A DNA stretch of 33,435 nt from a virus. This document shows, piece after piece, positions 15,970 through 23,361 of the stretch. Positions within the stretch are counted from its first letter, which is position 1. Every line of letters begins with the position of its first letter. The notes beneath the pieces were generated by a model. The model did no database searches. It worked only from the letters and a program-made list of their open reading frames with translations, and was not told where the DNA came from. A program made the position numbers and the translations under genes. The stretch lies in IMG/VR virus record IMGVR_UViG_3300050132_000139, positions 1 to 33,435 of that record; one strand, written 5' to 3'.

Positions 15970-17607
15970 TTACTCCTGTGTGTTACTTGGTTGTGGGGCA
16001 CTTTGCTCAGTAATAGCGAGCGTACTGTTGCCCTTTTGGGTTATCAAATTGAGAATGACCGCCGAATCTTGGTCGGGGAATTCCTTCTTGAGGTCTTCCA
16101 CATCTTGAAGAATCTGACGGGTTTCCACTTTGCGTCGGGCTTGGGTAGAGACGTAATCCGAATCGTTCTCCCGACAATATTCCTCTCCACTGATGAGTCC
16201 CGCCTTCCAAAGTTCAAGATTGACCTTGTTATCATTATTGGAATCAAGACGAAATTCGGGGGGGAGGGTGAAATCAATCACTTGCCCAAGGTCTTCTTTG
16301 TAGTTTTTGGGGATGTATCCTTCTTCCATACCACATGCAAGCGCATAAGCGACTGCGGTAGTGGCGTGTTTCTTCATGAGCGTCTGCCGTTCCGATACTG
16401 ATTTCAGTACCATTGCGGTAACGGCGTTGACTGCTCGCCCCGAAATGGACTCGGGGTCGTAAATCATCTGACTTGGGATGCCAATTGCGGAAAGCAATTT
16501 GCATTCAATAGTCTTCATGTACTGTTGAATCTCTTCGCTTGGACGCTGAGAACGGAAAGATTGCAACTCACCACCTTCGGCTTTGACATAGTTAATGTTC
16601 GGGGTCTTCACCACGCTCACTCCATGCACCGTAGGTTCCATTGCCGGGATGCTGGTCAGATTGTTTCCACCCGAAGCCGCCTGAATTTGATTGAGAAGAT
16701 TCTCATACTCTTGTGGGGCTTGGCCCATGTCGTTCTTAATGACATAGGCAATCGTCGCCTCCAATTTTGCAATCTCAAGCAGGAATCGGTTGAGGTCATC
16801 CAATTGGAGACCATGAAGCACGCTGGAATAAAGAGCGGGAAGTCCACGTCCCTTGTCAAACACCAGAGGATTGAATATTAGACATCCGTTTTCAACGGAT
16901 ACTAATGTGTCCTGACTTGGAATCTTTGGGTCTGGTGGGACTGTGGCTATCTGTGCGTCATCCCGCTTAATTGAGTAAGCGATGGGCGTGAAATTGTCAT
17001 CATACACGACACCATCAAGACATCGGTATTCTTTTCCTTTGAACGTCACCCGCAATGCATCCTTGCCCGCCATGTTGGCCGAAGCAGTACCAACTCGGTG
17101 GGAACCCACAAATTGGAGCAAGGGCCACTTATGCTTGTTGATAACGTAAAGCATAAGCACGTCGCCATCCATATCCAGAGTCCTACTAAGGACACGAAGA
17201 TTGGTGCGCCAGTCAAAAGCACGACCACGAGTATTGCAGTTGTTGAACCAGTAGTTGTTTATCCAATCTTGGGCCTTCTTGCCCCAATCCTGATTGCTAC
17301 CTTTGTAAACGAAATCCCAATGTTTGCCGACGACGTAGTTGGCTTTCAATTCCGAAGCCACCCCAATGCCGGGGAGTTTGAAGAACAACTCACGGGAGAG
17401 ACGAACGATTTGCTCACGAGAAACTTGGTCAAGTGCTGTCTCATTTCCCTGCAAAGCATAGAAACGCTGTCGGAACATTCCGACGTTCTCAGCAGACCAA
17501 ATATTGGGGAGCAACCCCAACTCATGCTTCTTGATTTGTTGAGTCGTATTCCAACGGTTGATACGATTCGTCAACCCGTCTAGGTCTATCTTTTTCTTGA
17601 ATGGCAT
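15970..17607 (-). CDS. Portal protein (lambda gpB family)
   Basis: The 545-residue protein starts at ATG 17607. It has the lambda-type portal layout: RINRW near the N-terminus, an early helix with [28 protein letters not shown], the 'DGDVLMLYV' strand at ~170, [81 protein letters not shown], and a stem/crown part with [11 protein letters not shown]. It forms the dodecameric ring at the head vertex through which DNA is pumped. It lies between the gpW-like gene and the protease, as in lambda. Confidence 0.93.
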   Translation of the reverse strand: MPFKKKIDLDGLTNRINRWNTTQQIKKHELGLLPNIWSAENVGMFRQRFYALQGNETALDQVSREQIVRLSRELFFKLPGIGVASELKANYVVGKHWDFVYKGSNQDWGKKAQDWINNYWFNNCNTRGRAFDWRTNLRVLSRTLDMDGDVLMLYVINKHKWPLLQFVGSHRVGTASANMAGKDALRVTFKGKEYRCLDGVVYDDNFTPIAYSIKRDDAQIATVPPDPKIPSQDTLVSVENGCLIFNPLVFDKGRGLPALYSSVLHGLQLDDLNRFLLEIAKLEATIAYVIKNDMGQAPQEYENLLNQIQAASGGNNLTSIPAMEPTVHGVSVVKTPNINYVKAEGGELQSFRSQRPSEEIQQYMKTIECKLLSAIGIPSQMIYDPESISGRAVNAVTAMVLKSVSERQTLMKKHATTAVAYALACGMEEGYIPKNYKEDLGQVIDFTLPPEFRLDSNNDNKVNLELWKAGLISGEEYCRENDSDYVSTQARRKVETRQILQDVEDLKKEFPDQDSAVILNLITQKGNSTLAITEQSAPQPSNTQE

Positions 17608-17610
17608 AGG

Positions 17611-17865
17611 TTAAGTGAAAAATGGTTTGACCTGCGTGTTGTTGTGACCGTACACCGCAGGATTCATTTGACGCAAACAATAGCGTGCCTCAGCCAGCAT
17701 AGTCTCCACAGGAATTGGAAACTTGGATGTGAAAGATGTGCCTTCACCTTCAAATGACATGTAAGTCTTTCCTTCCATAAGAAGAGTGAAAGCGAGATTG
17801 TAAAGCGCCAGCACTTGGTCCTCGGTCAGGATGTTGGGGTCTAGTAATAGTCCTTGAGTTGTCAT
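17611..17865 (-). CDS. gpW-like head-tail connector
   Basis: The 84-residue protein starts at ATG 17865 and ends four bases before the portal start. Two helices (EDQVLALYNLAFTLLMEGKTY and PIPVETMLAEARYCLRQMNP) flank a short strand pair with FEGEGTSFTSKF; gpW of lambda has exactly this helix-hairpin-helix size and sits between terminase and portal. The call depends on size, predicted fold and synteny. Confidence 0.68.
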   Translation of the reverse strand: MTTQGLLLDPNILTEDQVLALYNLAFTLLMEGKTYMSFEGEGTSFTSKFPIPVETMLAEARYCLRQMNPAVYGHNNTQVKPFFT

Positions 17866-17916
17866 ATCATCATAGCGTGTGTGTTACATACTTCCTCATA
17901 AATCCCGCATAAATCC

Positions 17917-19806
17917 TCATACTTTCGGGGCTTCGGGTTCCTCAATTAACGCATTCATATCAGAAGCACTGGGGCAGTACGTACTACTTTGAAGCGCCAT
18001 TACAAGTTGCATGTTTTCCATATCCCAAACGTGGTTGGGGGTATCTCCGATTTGTTCATACCTTCCCGACTTCTTATTGAGTTCCTCACTAAACATCTGC
18101 TTATTGTAATCGGCATTGGCACGCTCGTTCAACTTCCATCTGAACGGAAGTTGCCCGTCTCGTAGCTTTTGAAGGACCGATTTGACACTAAAGTTGCTCC
18201 AAGTGTACAGATTGGCTCGGCACATCTTGAATTTGGAAGTCTGAGGCCACTGGCAATCCACCAGCGAAATTTCCGAATACAGCTTGTCAATATCAATGGT
18301 CTTGCCGTTGGGTTCCATTATCTTATGGCGATAACACTTCTTAGGATATACGATTCCGCCGTCTCCACGTAGGCAAGTCCACTGTGCCAACATTCGCTTC
18401 CCATTTTTCAACGTAATGACTTTCCCATGCTGGACTGATTCCTTGTAAACCTCTCGGGTATCGTTACCAGAGTCAATCCCGACGCAAAGCGGATGTATCT
18501 TGTACTTGGTGATGATTTCCTCAACCTCACTGAATCCCGCACAAGTCCCCCAATCAATAAGCCGACATTCAGGAACTTTATTGCTCCAAGCACGCACGAG
18601 CCAATTAAGATAGTCTTTCTGTGGGTCAATCGTAAGGAACCTAATGGTTTCCTCGGGCCATTCGTCCGATGGCTTGTACGCCTCAGTCATGAGTTTCTTC
18701 ATGTCGGGTTGCATCCCCATCTTCCAAAACTTTCCCAAAGTCTGAGTCCTGAACAACTCGTGCTTGATACGCAGACCAAGCGTCCTCTTCTCTATCACGG
18801 CGTCAAAATAGGCAAGGGAAATCTGCTTGAATGGGACGGAACGATTACAAAATTGAGACCACGAGTACGTATGGATACTGGAATCGTTGCCTTTATGTAT
18901 CAGAAGATAATCGCCGTTGGACATTAACTCCGTCCGATTGGTCGCCGTATCCTGAATTTCATGAAAACAATGCTGACAGACAAGACGTGCGGAAGCGGCT
19001 TTCTTGTCGTAGTTCTTCACTTCGTTCTCATCTTCCTCGGTCTTGTCAAAAATCATACCGAAATATTTTCCATTCTTCTCACCATTCCACTCATAGAGTT
19101 GGAGCGTATGGCAGGCAGGACATTTGAATCCCCACTCCCACCACCATCCCTTCATGCATTCCTTGTGCCAGTCGCTTCCTTCAAAATCGGGCTGTCCTGC
19201 CAAGACCATCTTGCGAGTAGCATTGAACGCCGACTGACGATTCTTCAACTTCTCAATGACCCCACGATGACCATCGGCTTGCCATCGCCATACTTCGTCT
19301 GCCAACACAATCTTAGCCGTATATCCAAGAATGTTAGACTCGGCTGGCCCACTGACACGAAACGTCATATGCGGCAACTGCACGCCCGTCTTCCTTGCCA
19401 TAAACCGCTGGCTATTGATTATCCTTTTGATGTCGTCGTTGTTCTTAAGCAAAGGGATGATGCGTTCCTCCACGACTCGTTTGGCATTCTCGGCGGTATC
19501 GTGAATCATCAGCGTGGGACCGGGGGATTCAAGAATGAGGTAGGGGATAAAGACCTGTTGAAGAAGAGACTTGCCTGCCTGTGTACAAGCGGCGAGATTC
19601 AACTGTTTGCAATTGTCATCCGTCAAATCCTCCATCGGTCTCTTGAGATAAGGATAGAAATCAATGTTGAATCTTCCCGGTGGGTTATAAACGTTGGGAA
19701 GAGGACAACTGTCGTGAAGCCAAGACCACAGGGGGCGAGTATCAATGGGTCGAAGACCTTTCCCGAACGCCGTGACAAAGCCAGATTGTTGGTCGTTATT
19801 TAACAT
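17917..19806 (-). CDS. terL: Terminase large subunit, GpA family
   Basis: The 629-residue ATPase-nuclease pumps DNA into the prohead. Visible parts: Walker A-like ACTQAGKS (73-80), Walker B VLADEVW (167-173) with Asp170/Glu171, a zinc ribbon CPAC (229-232) and CQHC (277-280) as common in GpA proteins, and nuclease acidic residues Asp394 (LTIDPQKD), Asp445 (GIDSGNDT) and a late Asp in HVWDMENM. It overlaps the preceding gene by 11 bases. Length and motif order match lambda gpA relatives, implying a cohesive-end-type or related packaging mechanism; the cut site is not identified. Confidence 0.95.
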   Translation of the reverse strand: MLNNDQQSGFVTAFGKGLRPIDTRPLWSWLHDSCPLPNVYNPPGRFNIDFYPYLKRPMEDLTDDNCKQLNLAACTQAGKSLLQQVFIPYLILESPGPTLMIHDTAENAKRVVEERIIPLLKNNDDIKRIINSQRFMARKTGVQLPHMTFRVSGPAESNILGYTAKIVLADEVWRWQADGHRGVIEKLKNRQSAFNATRKMVLAGQPDFEGSDWHKECMKGWWWEWGFKCPACHTLQLYEWNGEKNGKYFGMIFDKTEEDENEVKNYDKKAASARLVCQHCFHEIQDTATNRTELMSNGDYLLIHKGNDSSIHTYSWSQFCNRSVPFKQISLAYFDAVIEKRTLGLRIKHELFRTQTLGKFWKMGMQPDMKKLMTEAYKPSDEWPEETIRFLTIDPQKDYLNWLVRAWSNKVPECRLIDWGTCAGFSEVEEIITKYKIHPLCVGIDSGNDTREVYKESVQHGKVITLKNGKRMLAQWTCLRGDGGIVYPKKCYRHKIMEPNGKTIDIDKLYSEISLVDCQWPQTSKFKMCRANLYTWSNFSVKSVLQKLRDGQLPFRWKLNERANADYNKQMFSEELNKKSGRYEQIGDTPNHVWDMENMQLVMALQSSTYCPSASDMNALIEEPEAPKV

Positions 19807-20110
19807 CTTCTACTTTCTTTGGATTGAGAGATGGAATCCGTTCATACAAGGACACGCATTGTGATTCCTCGTTGGGGTCATACCTCTCAACTGTAACTTG
19901 CCCATCTTTCTCACGATAACGTTTCAACATGGGAAGTTTGTTTTTAATCAACCACAAACGGGTATGTAAATTATCCATTGCAATCGGTAAAGGTTTATCC
20001 TGTTCTTGCCAGTAGTCTTCCCAGTCCGATTGATTAAAGGCTTGCTTATGAAAGCATTTGTATCCCCATCGGCAATAAAACTCTACTTCTTCTTCTGTTA
20101 GTTCAATCAT
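19796..20110 (-). CDS. Small protein between terminase subunits
   Basis: The 104-residue protein starts at ATG 20110, overlapping the small terminase stop (ATGA), and overlaps the large subunit start by 11 bases. It is aromatic and charged (VEFYCRWGYKCFHKQAFNQSDWEDYWQEQ) and has no known motif that I can see. Tight coupling to both terminase subunits suggests a packaging accessory. Unknown function. Confidence 0.72.
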   Translation of the reverse strand: MIELTEEEVEFYCRWGYKCFHKQAFNQSDWEDYWQEQDKPLPIAMDNLHTRLWLIKNKLPMLKRYREKDGQVTVERYDPNEESQCVSLYERIPSLNPKKVEDVK

Positions 20111-20583
20111 TGGGAACCTCCATTCCAGTTCTTCAAATCTGTCTGTAGACGCTTCACCAGTTCATTGTAGTACTCCCGACAGAGTTTATTGACTGCTTCC
20201 TCACTCAACCCAGTAACCCGTGGGGGTAGTTCTTTGGTAAGGCGGTCTTTGAGTACAGCGGATAGTTGGGTGCCAAAGGTAAGCATGAATTCCTCCACAT
20301 CCTTTATCTGAACCATCTGCTTCTTCGCCTCTTCAATCGCCAACTCTTGGAGTTTAATATCATTACCCAACTTAATCTTCTTGAGTGCTTCAAGGGATTT
20401 CTCTTCTTGGACTTCAATCTCGGATTTGTGCTCGTCGTAATACTTACGCACCTTATCGGCGTGGACTTGATTGACGGTGAATCCTTCGGGGCAATGTTGT
20501 TTGACGATTTTCAAATGAGCCAGTGGGATGCCCATCTGGACAGATGCCTGTTTCAGGGTTAGGAACTTTGTCTTGGTTTTCAT
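20107..20583 (-). CDS. Terminase small subunit (Nu1-like)
   Basis: The 158-residue protein starts at ATG 20583. N-terminus: TLKQASVQMGIPLAHLKIVKQHCPEGF, a winged-helix/HTH as in lambda Nu1. A long Lys/Glu helix spans residues ~45-100, then FGTQLSAVLKDRLTKELPPRVTGLSEEAVNKLCREYYNELVKRLQ, which matches the C-terminal helical region of Nu1-type subunits. It recognises the packaging site and loads the large subunit, encoded two genes downstream. Confidence 0.8.
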   Translation of the reverse strand: MKTKTKFLTLKQASVQMGIPLAHLKIVKQHCPEGFTVNQVHADKVRKYYDEHKSEIEVQEEKSLEALKKIKLGNDIKLQELAIEEAKKQMVQIKDVEEFMLTFGTQLSAVLKDRLTKELPPRVTGLSEEAVNKLCREYYNELVKRLQTDLKNWNGGSQ

Positions 20584-20662
20584 AGTGCTTGAATGCGTAT
20601 TCCCAGTTCTGGCGATAGGTTGCTTCGTCGGTGGGTCTTCGTCTGCTTCCTTTGCCGTTCAT
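20453..20662 (-). CDS. Small conserved MNGKGSRRRP protein
   Basis: The 69-residue ORF starts at ATG 20662. Its N-terminus MNGKGSRRRPTDEATYRQNW is a short phage family I know from early/packaging regions, usually ~40 residues long and ending soon after an aromatic/basic stretch. Here the frame stays open and overlaps the small terminase gene by 131 bases. The C-terminal ~35 residues are therefore likely frame-sharing read-through rather than conserved sequence. Function unknown; strongly basic N-terminus. Confidence 0.68.
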   Translation of the reverse strand: MNGKGSRRRPTDEATYRQNWEYAFKHYENQDKVPNPETGICPDGHPTGSFENRQTTLPRRIHRQSSPRR

Positions 20663-20663
20663 G

Positions 20664-20756
20664 CTACGTTAACGTTACCGATAGGTCATTGTTGAGTTTT
20701 TGGTCGGGAAAACGGGGTTGTATGGTAAGTCGTTGCGCCCCGCACCCCGCCTCCAT
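20664..20756 (-). CDS. Possible 30-residue leader ORF
   Basis: An ATG at 20756 opens a 30-codon frame (contains LTIQPRFPDQKLNNDLSVTLT) that stops with TAG one base before the MNGKGS start. That spacing is what neighbouring operon genes show, and the region otherwise would be an unexplained 150-base gap. No ribosome site is visible upstream (the GGAGG lies inside the ORF). A perfect palindrome ACGTTAACGT overlaps its end. Could be non-coding. Confidence 0.35.
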   Translation of the reverse strand: MEAGCGAQRLTIQPRFPDQKLNNDLSVTLT

Positions 20757-20815
20757 AATATGCATACAAAAGTAATAATTCTTTTTCTAATAGATACATA
20801 AATCGTTGCGTATCT

Positions 20816-21247
20816 TTATTGTTGAGTCGTGATGAATTGTAATAGCTTAGTCCTCTCTTCATCATTGCACTGATGCAATTTACGCTTGACCAGCCACGCC
20901 TCTCTCATTGTGTTGTTGGGCTTGACCTTGCCCGCTCTACACTTGCTCTGACGTATGACTGACCGAAGCGAGGTAGCAGTGAGTCCATCTTGTTTGATAC
21001 GCTTGAGCCATCGTCGTTGTTCTTGCTTGGTCATATGCCGTAACTCATACATGCAATGCACGTCAACGCTATCATCATGCTTAATGCCCTTTATTTCTGA
21101 GGATAGACGTATATGCTGCCACTCAATAGACGGATATTTTGCTACCAATTCTCGCATTGAATACTTGGATAACAGCACCCGAATGCCATTGAGATAGGCA
21201 TTGAACGAGCGATGGTATTGCTGTTGTAGTTCAGCTATGGATTGCAT
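20816..21247 (-). CDS. Unknown helical protein, possibly DNA-binding
   Basis: The 143-residue protein starts at ATG 21247 (MQSIAELQQQYH), overlapping the end of the HNH gene by 17 bases; a longer reading would overlap it more. It is basic and helical, with KQEQRRWLKRIKQDGLTATSLRSVIRQSKCRAGK, where 'GLTATSLRSVIR' looks like a recognition helix. No family recognised. It could be a regulator of the packaging/late genes just downstream. Confidence 0.6.
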   Translation of the reverse strand: MQSIAELQQQYHRSFNAYLNGIRVLLSKYSMRELVAKYPSIEWQHIRLSSEIKGIKHDDSVDVHCMYELRHMTKQEQRRWLKRIKQDGLTATSLRSVIRQSKCRAGKVKPNNTMREAWLVKRKLHQCNDEERTKLLQFITTQQ

Positions 21248-21788
21248 TATGATTAGAAACTCGTTTGCACAACTCAATGAAATAGTCATCGCTTTTACCC
21301 CACTTCATTTCGTTTATGTCTTTATCAACCCACTGAACATTGCCTTCTACATATCCAACCGAAGAGTCAATTCGGTCAAGAGATGCATTACCATCTGTGA
21401 GCCAGCTTTTGGATTGGAACTGCAATGGCATTCCACTCAATGCACATTTCCTTTTCTGTTTTAGGAATAAGCACCAAACATATTCAATAGTAATAGAGAA
21501 TTCCAACTTGCGAGCATTGGCATTTGCCTTACATCGGTTGAAATAGGTGGCGGATACTTCGCCATATCCTTTCCATTTTGGGCTTTTAGATTGAATTGGA
21601 GTTGTGGGGTGATGTGTAACATTGGTGCATGTCATTGTGCGTTTTATGTCCCCGCCAGCCGATATTCCTGTATCTCCACAATCGCAAGTCCAATCCCAAT
21701 ACGCTACATTGTTTTCCATACGATTTAATCCAATGACAGTTCGAGTTCCAAATTTCTTATCCTTCAAATCTATTACTGGTCTTCCCAT
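21231..21788 (-). CDS. HNH endonuclease with MGRP..DL..KKFG leader domain
   Basis: Start ATG 21788 was chosen for the GGGAG site five bases upstream. It gives 185 residues beginning MGRPVIDLKDKKFGTRTVIG, the usual opening of a phage HNH group. A CxCG knuckle follows (WTCDCGDTG) and then the nuclease part: KCALSGMPL, ASLDRIDSSVGYVEGNVQWVDKDINEMK. That C-terminal signature is typical of HNH proteins of the 'sLDRiDs..GY..gNvqwv' type. It is embedded in a block of small early-type genes. A homing or selfish role is likely. Confidence 0.87.
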   Translation of the reverse strand: MGRPVIDLKDKKFGTRTVIGLNRMENNVAYWDWTCDCGDTGISAGGDIKRTMTCTNVTHHPTTPIQSKSPKWKGYGEVSATYFNRCKANANARKLEFSITIEYVWCLFLKQKRKCALSGMPLQFQSKSWLTDGNASLDRIDSSVGYVEGNVQWVDKDINEMKWGKSDDYFIELCKRVSNHNAIHS

Positions 21789-21789
21789 A

Positions 21790-22119
21790 TTATCTCCCAT
21801 TCACAATTCTCAATGACATACTCAACTCTTGTGCCACCCGCTTTACTTCTTTGGAGAGGTTAACATGAACAATTCCTGTTGCCTTTGCGATTGACCTGAT
21901 TGTATTCGGAACACCATAAATGCCGCCTATATCATACCCTGCTGCATACGTTGTAGCAATGAGTGAAGCAGTTGGGTTGCGACTGGTAAGCACATAATAG
22001 ACCATCCAATCAAGTAATCGGCGTATATTCGTGTCTTCCACCACAGTCGGAGAATCTTCATTAGGATATTGAAAATCTGCTGTCTCAACTGGATTGCCTT
22101 CGTCATCCTGCGCTTGCAT
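21790..22119 (-). CDS. Probable HTH protein
   Basis: The 109-residue protein starts at ATG 22119 (TTG at 22134 is an alternative). The acidic N-terminus (QAQDDEGNPVETADFQYPNEDSPTVVED) is followed by a helical core with LIATTYAAGYDIGGIYGVPNTIRSIAKATGIVHVNLSKEVKRVAQEL, in which the last part has the spacing of a helix-turn-helix. Possibly a transcription regulator or small terminase-like DNA binder. Not recognised beyond that. Confidence 0.6.
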   Translation of the reverse strand: MQAQDDEGNPVETADFQYPNEDSPTVVEDTNIRRLLDWMVYYVLTSRNPTASLIATTYAAGYDIGGIYGVPNTIRSIAKATGIVHVNLSKEVKRVAQELSMSLRIVNGR

Positions 22120-22120
22120 A

Positions 22121-22309
22121 TTACTTGTGCCCAAATATATCCTGATAATTCACCCTATACTTCTCGCTGGTTGGCTTTAGCGACTCAAGATGGGTATGCA
22201 CCGAACGCCATGCAAATCCACGCTCCTTGTGCATCTCCTTGACATCATTGTCAGACCAGTGCCGAACTCTTTCCTCACGCCCTTTGGATTTCTTGATTTC
22301 GGTTTCCAT
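22121..22309 (-). CDS. Small charged protein
   Basis: The 62-residue protein starts at ATG 22309, overlapping the previous stop as TAATG. It is very basic at the N-terminus (METEIKKSKGREERVRHW) with no recognisable domain. It is part of a chain of overlapping small genes from 22798 down to 20664, the usual look of phage early or delayed-early genes. Function unknown. Confidence 0.6.
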   Translation of the reverse strand: METEIKKSKGREERVRHWSDNDVKEMHKERGFAWRSVHTHLESLKPTSEKYRVNYQDIFGHK

Positions 22310-22434
22310 TATTTCTTTCGTACTGGTGCCGCAGTTGAGGATTTGAGTTTGGGACAGAAATGGATTTTGTCACCGACGGCGTCAACACAAATCACTCGGC
22401 CACATTTACAGCGAGTTACTTTTGACTTTTTCAT
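22309..22434 (-). CDS. 41-residue zinc-finger-like protein
   Basis: The gene starts at ATG 22434 and ends in TAATG overlap with the next gene. Sequence MKKSKVTRCKCGRVICVDAV ... KIHFCPK has cysteines as CxC-x5-C-x10-C, possibly a single zinc site. Its start overlaps the TGA of the frame at 22431-22622 (ATGA), which supports real coupled translation. Function unknown. Confidence 0.55.
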   Translation of the reverse strand: MKKSKVTRCKCGRVICVDAVGDKIHFCPKLKSSTAAPVRKK

Positions 22435-22513
22435 TGCGATGCTTTCTCCACCACACCCGATGGTATTCCCGATACGCCGCCCATCTCTGAGGGTCCAGAA
22501 TGCTCGGCGACAT
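22406..22513 (-). CDS. Alternative 35-residue frame overlapping 22431-22622
   Basis: This ATG at 22513 opens MSPSILDPQRWAAYREYHRVWWRKHRNEK, an aromatic/basic composition that looks more protein-like than the other frame at the same place. An upstream extension without start (VFRYSSQEIQTSQEI) also reads well. Either it is a real overlapping small gene or the region holds a frameshift joining it to the MKSSPAHLESMKRWRRANP start of the other frame. Confidence 0.4.
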   Translation of the reverse strand: MSPSILDPQRWAAYREYHRVWWRKHRNEKVKSNSL

Positions 22514-22622
22514 AATTTCTTGTGATGTTTGTATTTCTTGGGATGAGTAGCGAAATACAGCTATCGGGGTTGGCCCTGCGCCAACGCTTCATTGATTCCA
22601 AATGTGCCGGGGACGACTTCAT
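22431..22622 (-). CDS. Small ORF in a coupled chain
   Basis: This 63-residue frame starts at ATG 22622 inside an ATGA overlap with the previous gene and ends in an ATGA overlap with the next, the best argument that it is translated. Its N-terminus MKSSPAHLESMKRWRRANPD is protein-like; the C-terminal half (EHSGPSEMGGVSGIPSGVVE) is less so, and another frame there looks better. See the overlapping frame at 22406-22513. Confidence 0.45.
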   Translation of the reverse strand: MKSSPAHLESMKRWRRANPDSCISLLIPRNTNITRNYVAEHSGPSEMGGVSGIPSGVVEKASQ

Positions 22623-22798
22623 GAGCGAGGTACACGGATGTATAGCTTGTGTTTCAGTTTGTACGCCCGAAGCCAATGCTTGAGGTCAGCAATCAACACT
22701 GGGTTTCCAAACACGAGGTAAGACTTCCAACCGAGGGCTTTCTGTTTGTGGTAATAGTTTCTGCCTACGGCGTCGTATTGAGATAATGGTTTCTTCAT
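22619..22798 (-). CDS. 59-residue protein, first gene of the leftward transcript
   Basis: Starts at ATG 22798 with a weak AAGAG site. The sequence MKKPLSQYDAVGRNYYHKQK ... GWKSYLVFGNPVLIADLKHWLRAYKLKH is compact, basic and aromatic. It marks the left edge of the non-coding region at 22.80-23.36 kb and the head of the minus-strand gene chain. No family recognised. Confidence 0.6.
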   Translation of the reverse strand: MKKPLSQYDAVGRNYYHKQKALGWKSYLVFGNPVLIADLKHWLRAYKLKHKLYIRVPRS

Positions 22799-22894
22799 CT
22801 CTTATACATATAGGCGATTTTACCAAAACATCATGCTATGTATCTTTGTCTCCGAGGAAGGCAACTTGTCGTTCCTATGAAGAGATTGGTTGCT

Positions 22895-22914
22895 CGTGTA
22901 TCGCAGGATGCACG
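22895..22914 (+). repeat. Hairpin 1 (8-bp stem, GCAG loop)
   Basis: CGTGTATC at 22895-22902 pairs with GATGCACG at 22907-22914 around GCAG. The one non-Watson-Crick pair is T-G read on the plus strand, a legal G-U only in plus-strand RNA. Confidence 0.65.
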
Positions 22915-22922
22915 TAAAACCA

Positions 22923-22996
22923 CGGCAGCGAGTCCCACCGAGCAGGTACAGTGAAGGCAATCATTGATGACGGTCTTTTCGCTATGCTCGCTGCCG
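22923..22996 (+). repeat. Hairpin 2 (10-bp closing stem of a 74-base domain)
   Basis: CGGCAGCGAG at 22923-22932 is the perfect reverse complement of 22987-22996. Inside, ACCG (22937-22940) can pair with CGGT (22971-22974), giving a multi-part domain. Confidence 0.65.
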
Positions 22997-23010
22997 ACCC
23001 CATCTTTGCG

Positions 23011-23046
23011 TCCTCGGTAGGTTGAAGTACGCTTACCTGCCGAGGA
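23011..23046 (+). repeat. Hairpin 3 (12-bp stem)
   Basis: TCCTCGGTAGGT at 23011-23022 pairs with ACCTGCCGAGGA at 23035-23046; the only wobble is again T-G on the plus strand. The loop can add AAG/CTT around TACG. Confidence 0.7.
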
Positions 23047-23052
23047 CTGTCA

Positions 23053-23103
23053 GACCACCCCAATATGTGAATACGTAGATACAGGTGGATACTTGGGGTG
23101 GTC
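23053..23103 (+). repeat. Hairpin 4 (11-bp perfect stem)
   Basis: GACCACCCCAA at 23053-23063 is the exact reverse complement of 23093-23103. Three more A-T pairs (TAT/ATA) are possible past a one-base bulge. The loop includes an inverted TATCCAC. Confidence 0.7.
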
Positions 23104-23295
23104 CACTCCGTCACCCCAACAAACATTCCTATATTTTCTTTTTTAGAAGTCGTGTTAACGGAATGGTGGGCAGCAAAATGTTTTTTCTGGGGCAGCGTAG
23201 GGGGCTTCAAGGTATCCACTGTGTCAAATGTTTTGTTTTACAGGTCAGTATGCCTCAAAAATGCCTCCACGATATCCACCCAGAAAAATAAATGT

Positions 23296-23301
23296 TATAA
23301 T
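23296..23301 (+). promoter_or_regulatory. TATAAT -10 box candidate for the replication operon
   Basis: A perfect TATAAT stands 60 bases before the first plus-strand gene. The -35 position (23273-23278, TATCCA) is poor and coincides with a DnaA-box-like core, so the promoter may need an activator or be controlled by DnaA-type binding. A weaker alternative is TTGAGT (23312) with TGCTAT 17 bases later. Confidence 0.4.
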
Positions 23302-23361
23302 AAGTTGTGTGTTGAGTTGTTTTGTGTTATTCTGTGCTATGTAAGATTAGAAAGCATATTT

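Larger units (their letters stand above)
22799..23361. other. Non-coding divergent region: candidate origin / structured RNA
   Basis: This 563-base stretch has no convincing gene on either strand and separates the divergent modules. From 22895 to 23103 it holds four consecutive strong hairpins (listed separately). Three DnaA-box-like TATCCAC cores occur at 23213-23219, 23273-23279 and, inverted, 23085-23091. A T-rich run (TTTTCTTTTTTAG) lies at about 23133-23146, and the TATAAT promoter candidate near the right end. A replication origin, a 5' regulatory RNA for the replication operon, or both would fit. Confidence 0.55.

Noticed and set aside
18961-19803. 280-residue plus-strand ORF
   Set aside because: Lies wholly antisense to the terminase large subunit and has no protein-like motif.
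20665-20680. ACGTTAACGT palindrome as an operator
   Set aside because: Single perfect 10-base palindrome overlapping the end of a small ORF; no second copy or nearby promoter strong enough to support a regulatory site.
22875-23219. 114-residue minus-strand ORF in the non-coding region
   Set aside because: No ribosome site; the sequence is explained by the inverted repeats and the translation is unlike any neighbour.
23098-23361. Coding extension upstream of the 84-residue gene
   Set aside because: It would run through the hairpin and promoter region and has low-complexity, non-protein-like sequence.
22799-23361. tRNA genes or CRISPR array in the non-coding region
   Set aside because: Stems lack cloverleaf spacing and a T-loop, and there are no regularly spaced direct repeats.
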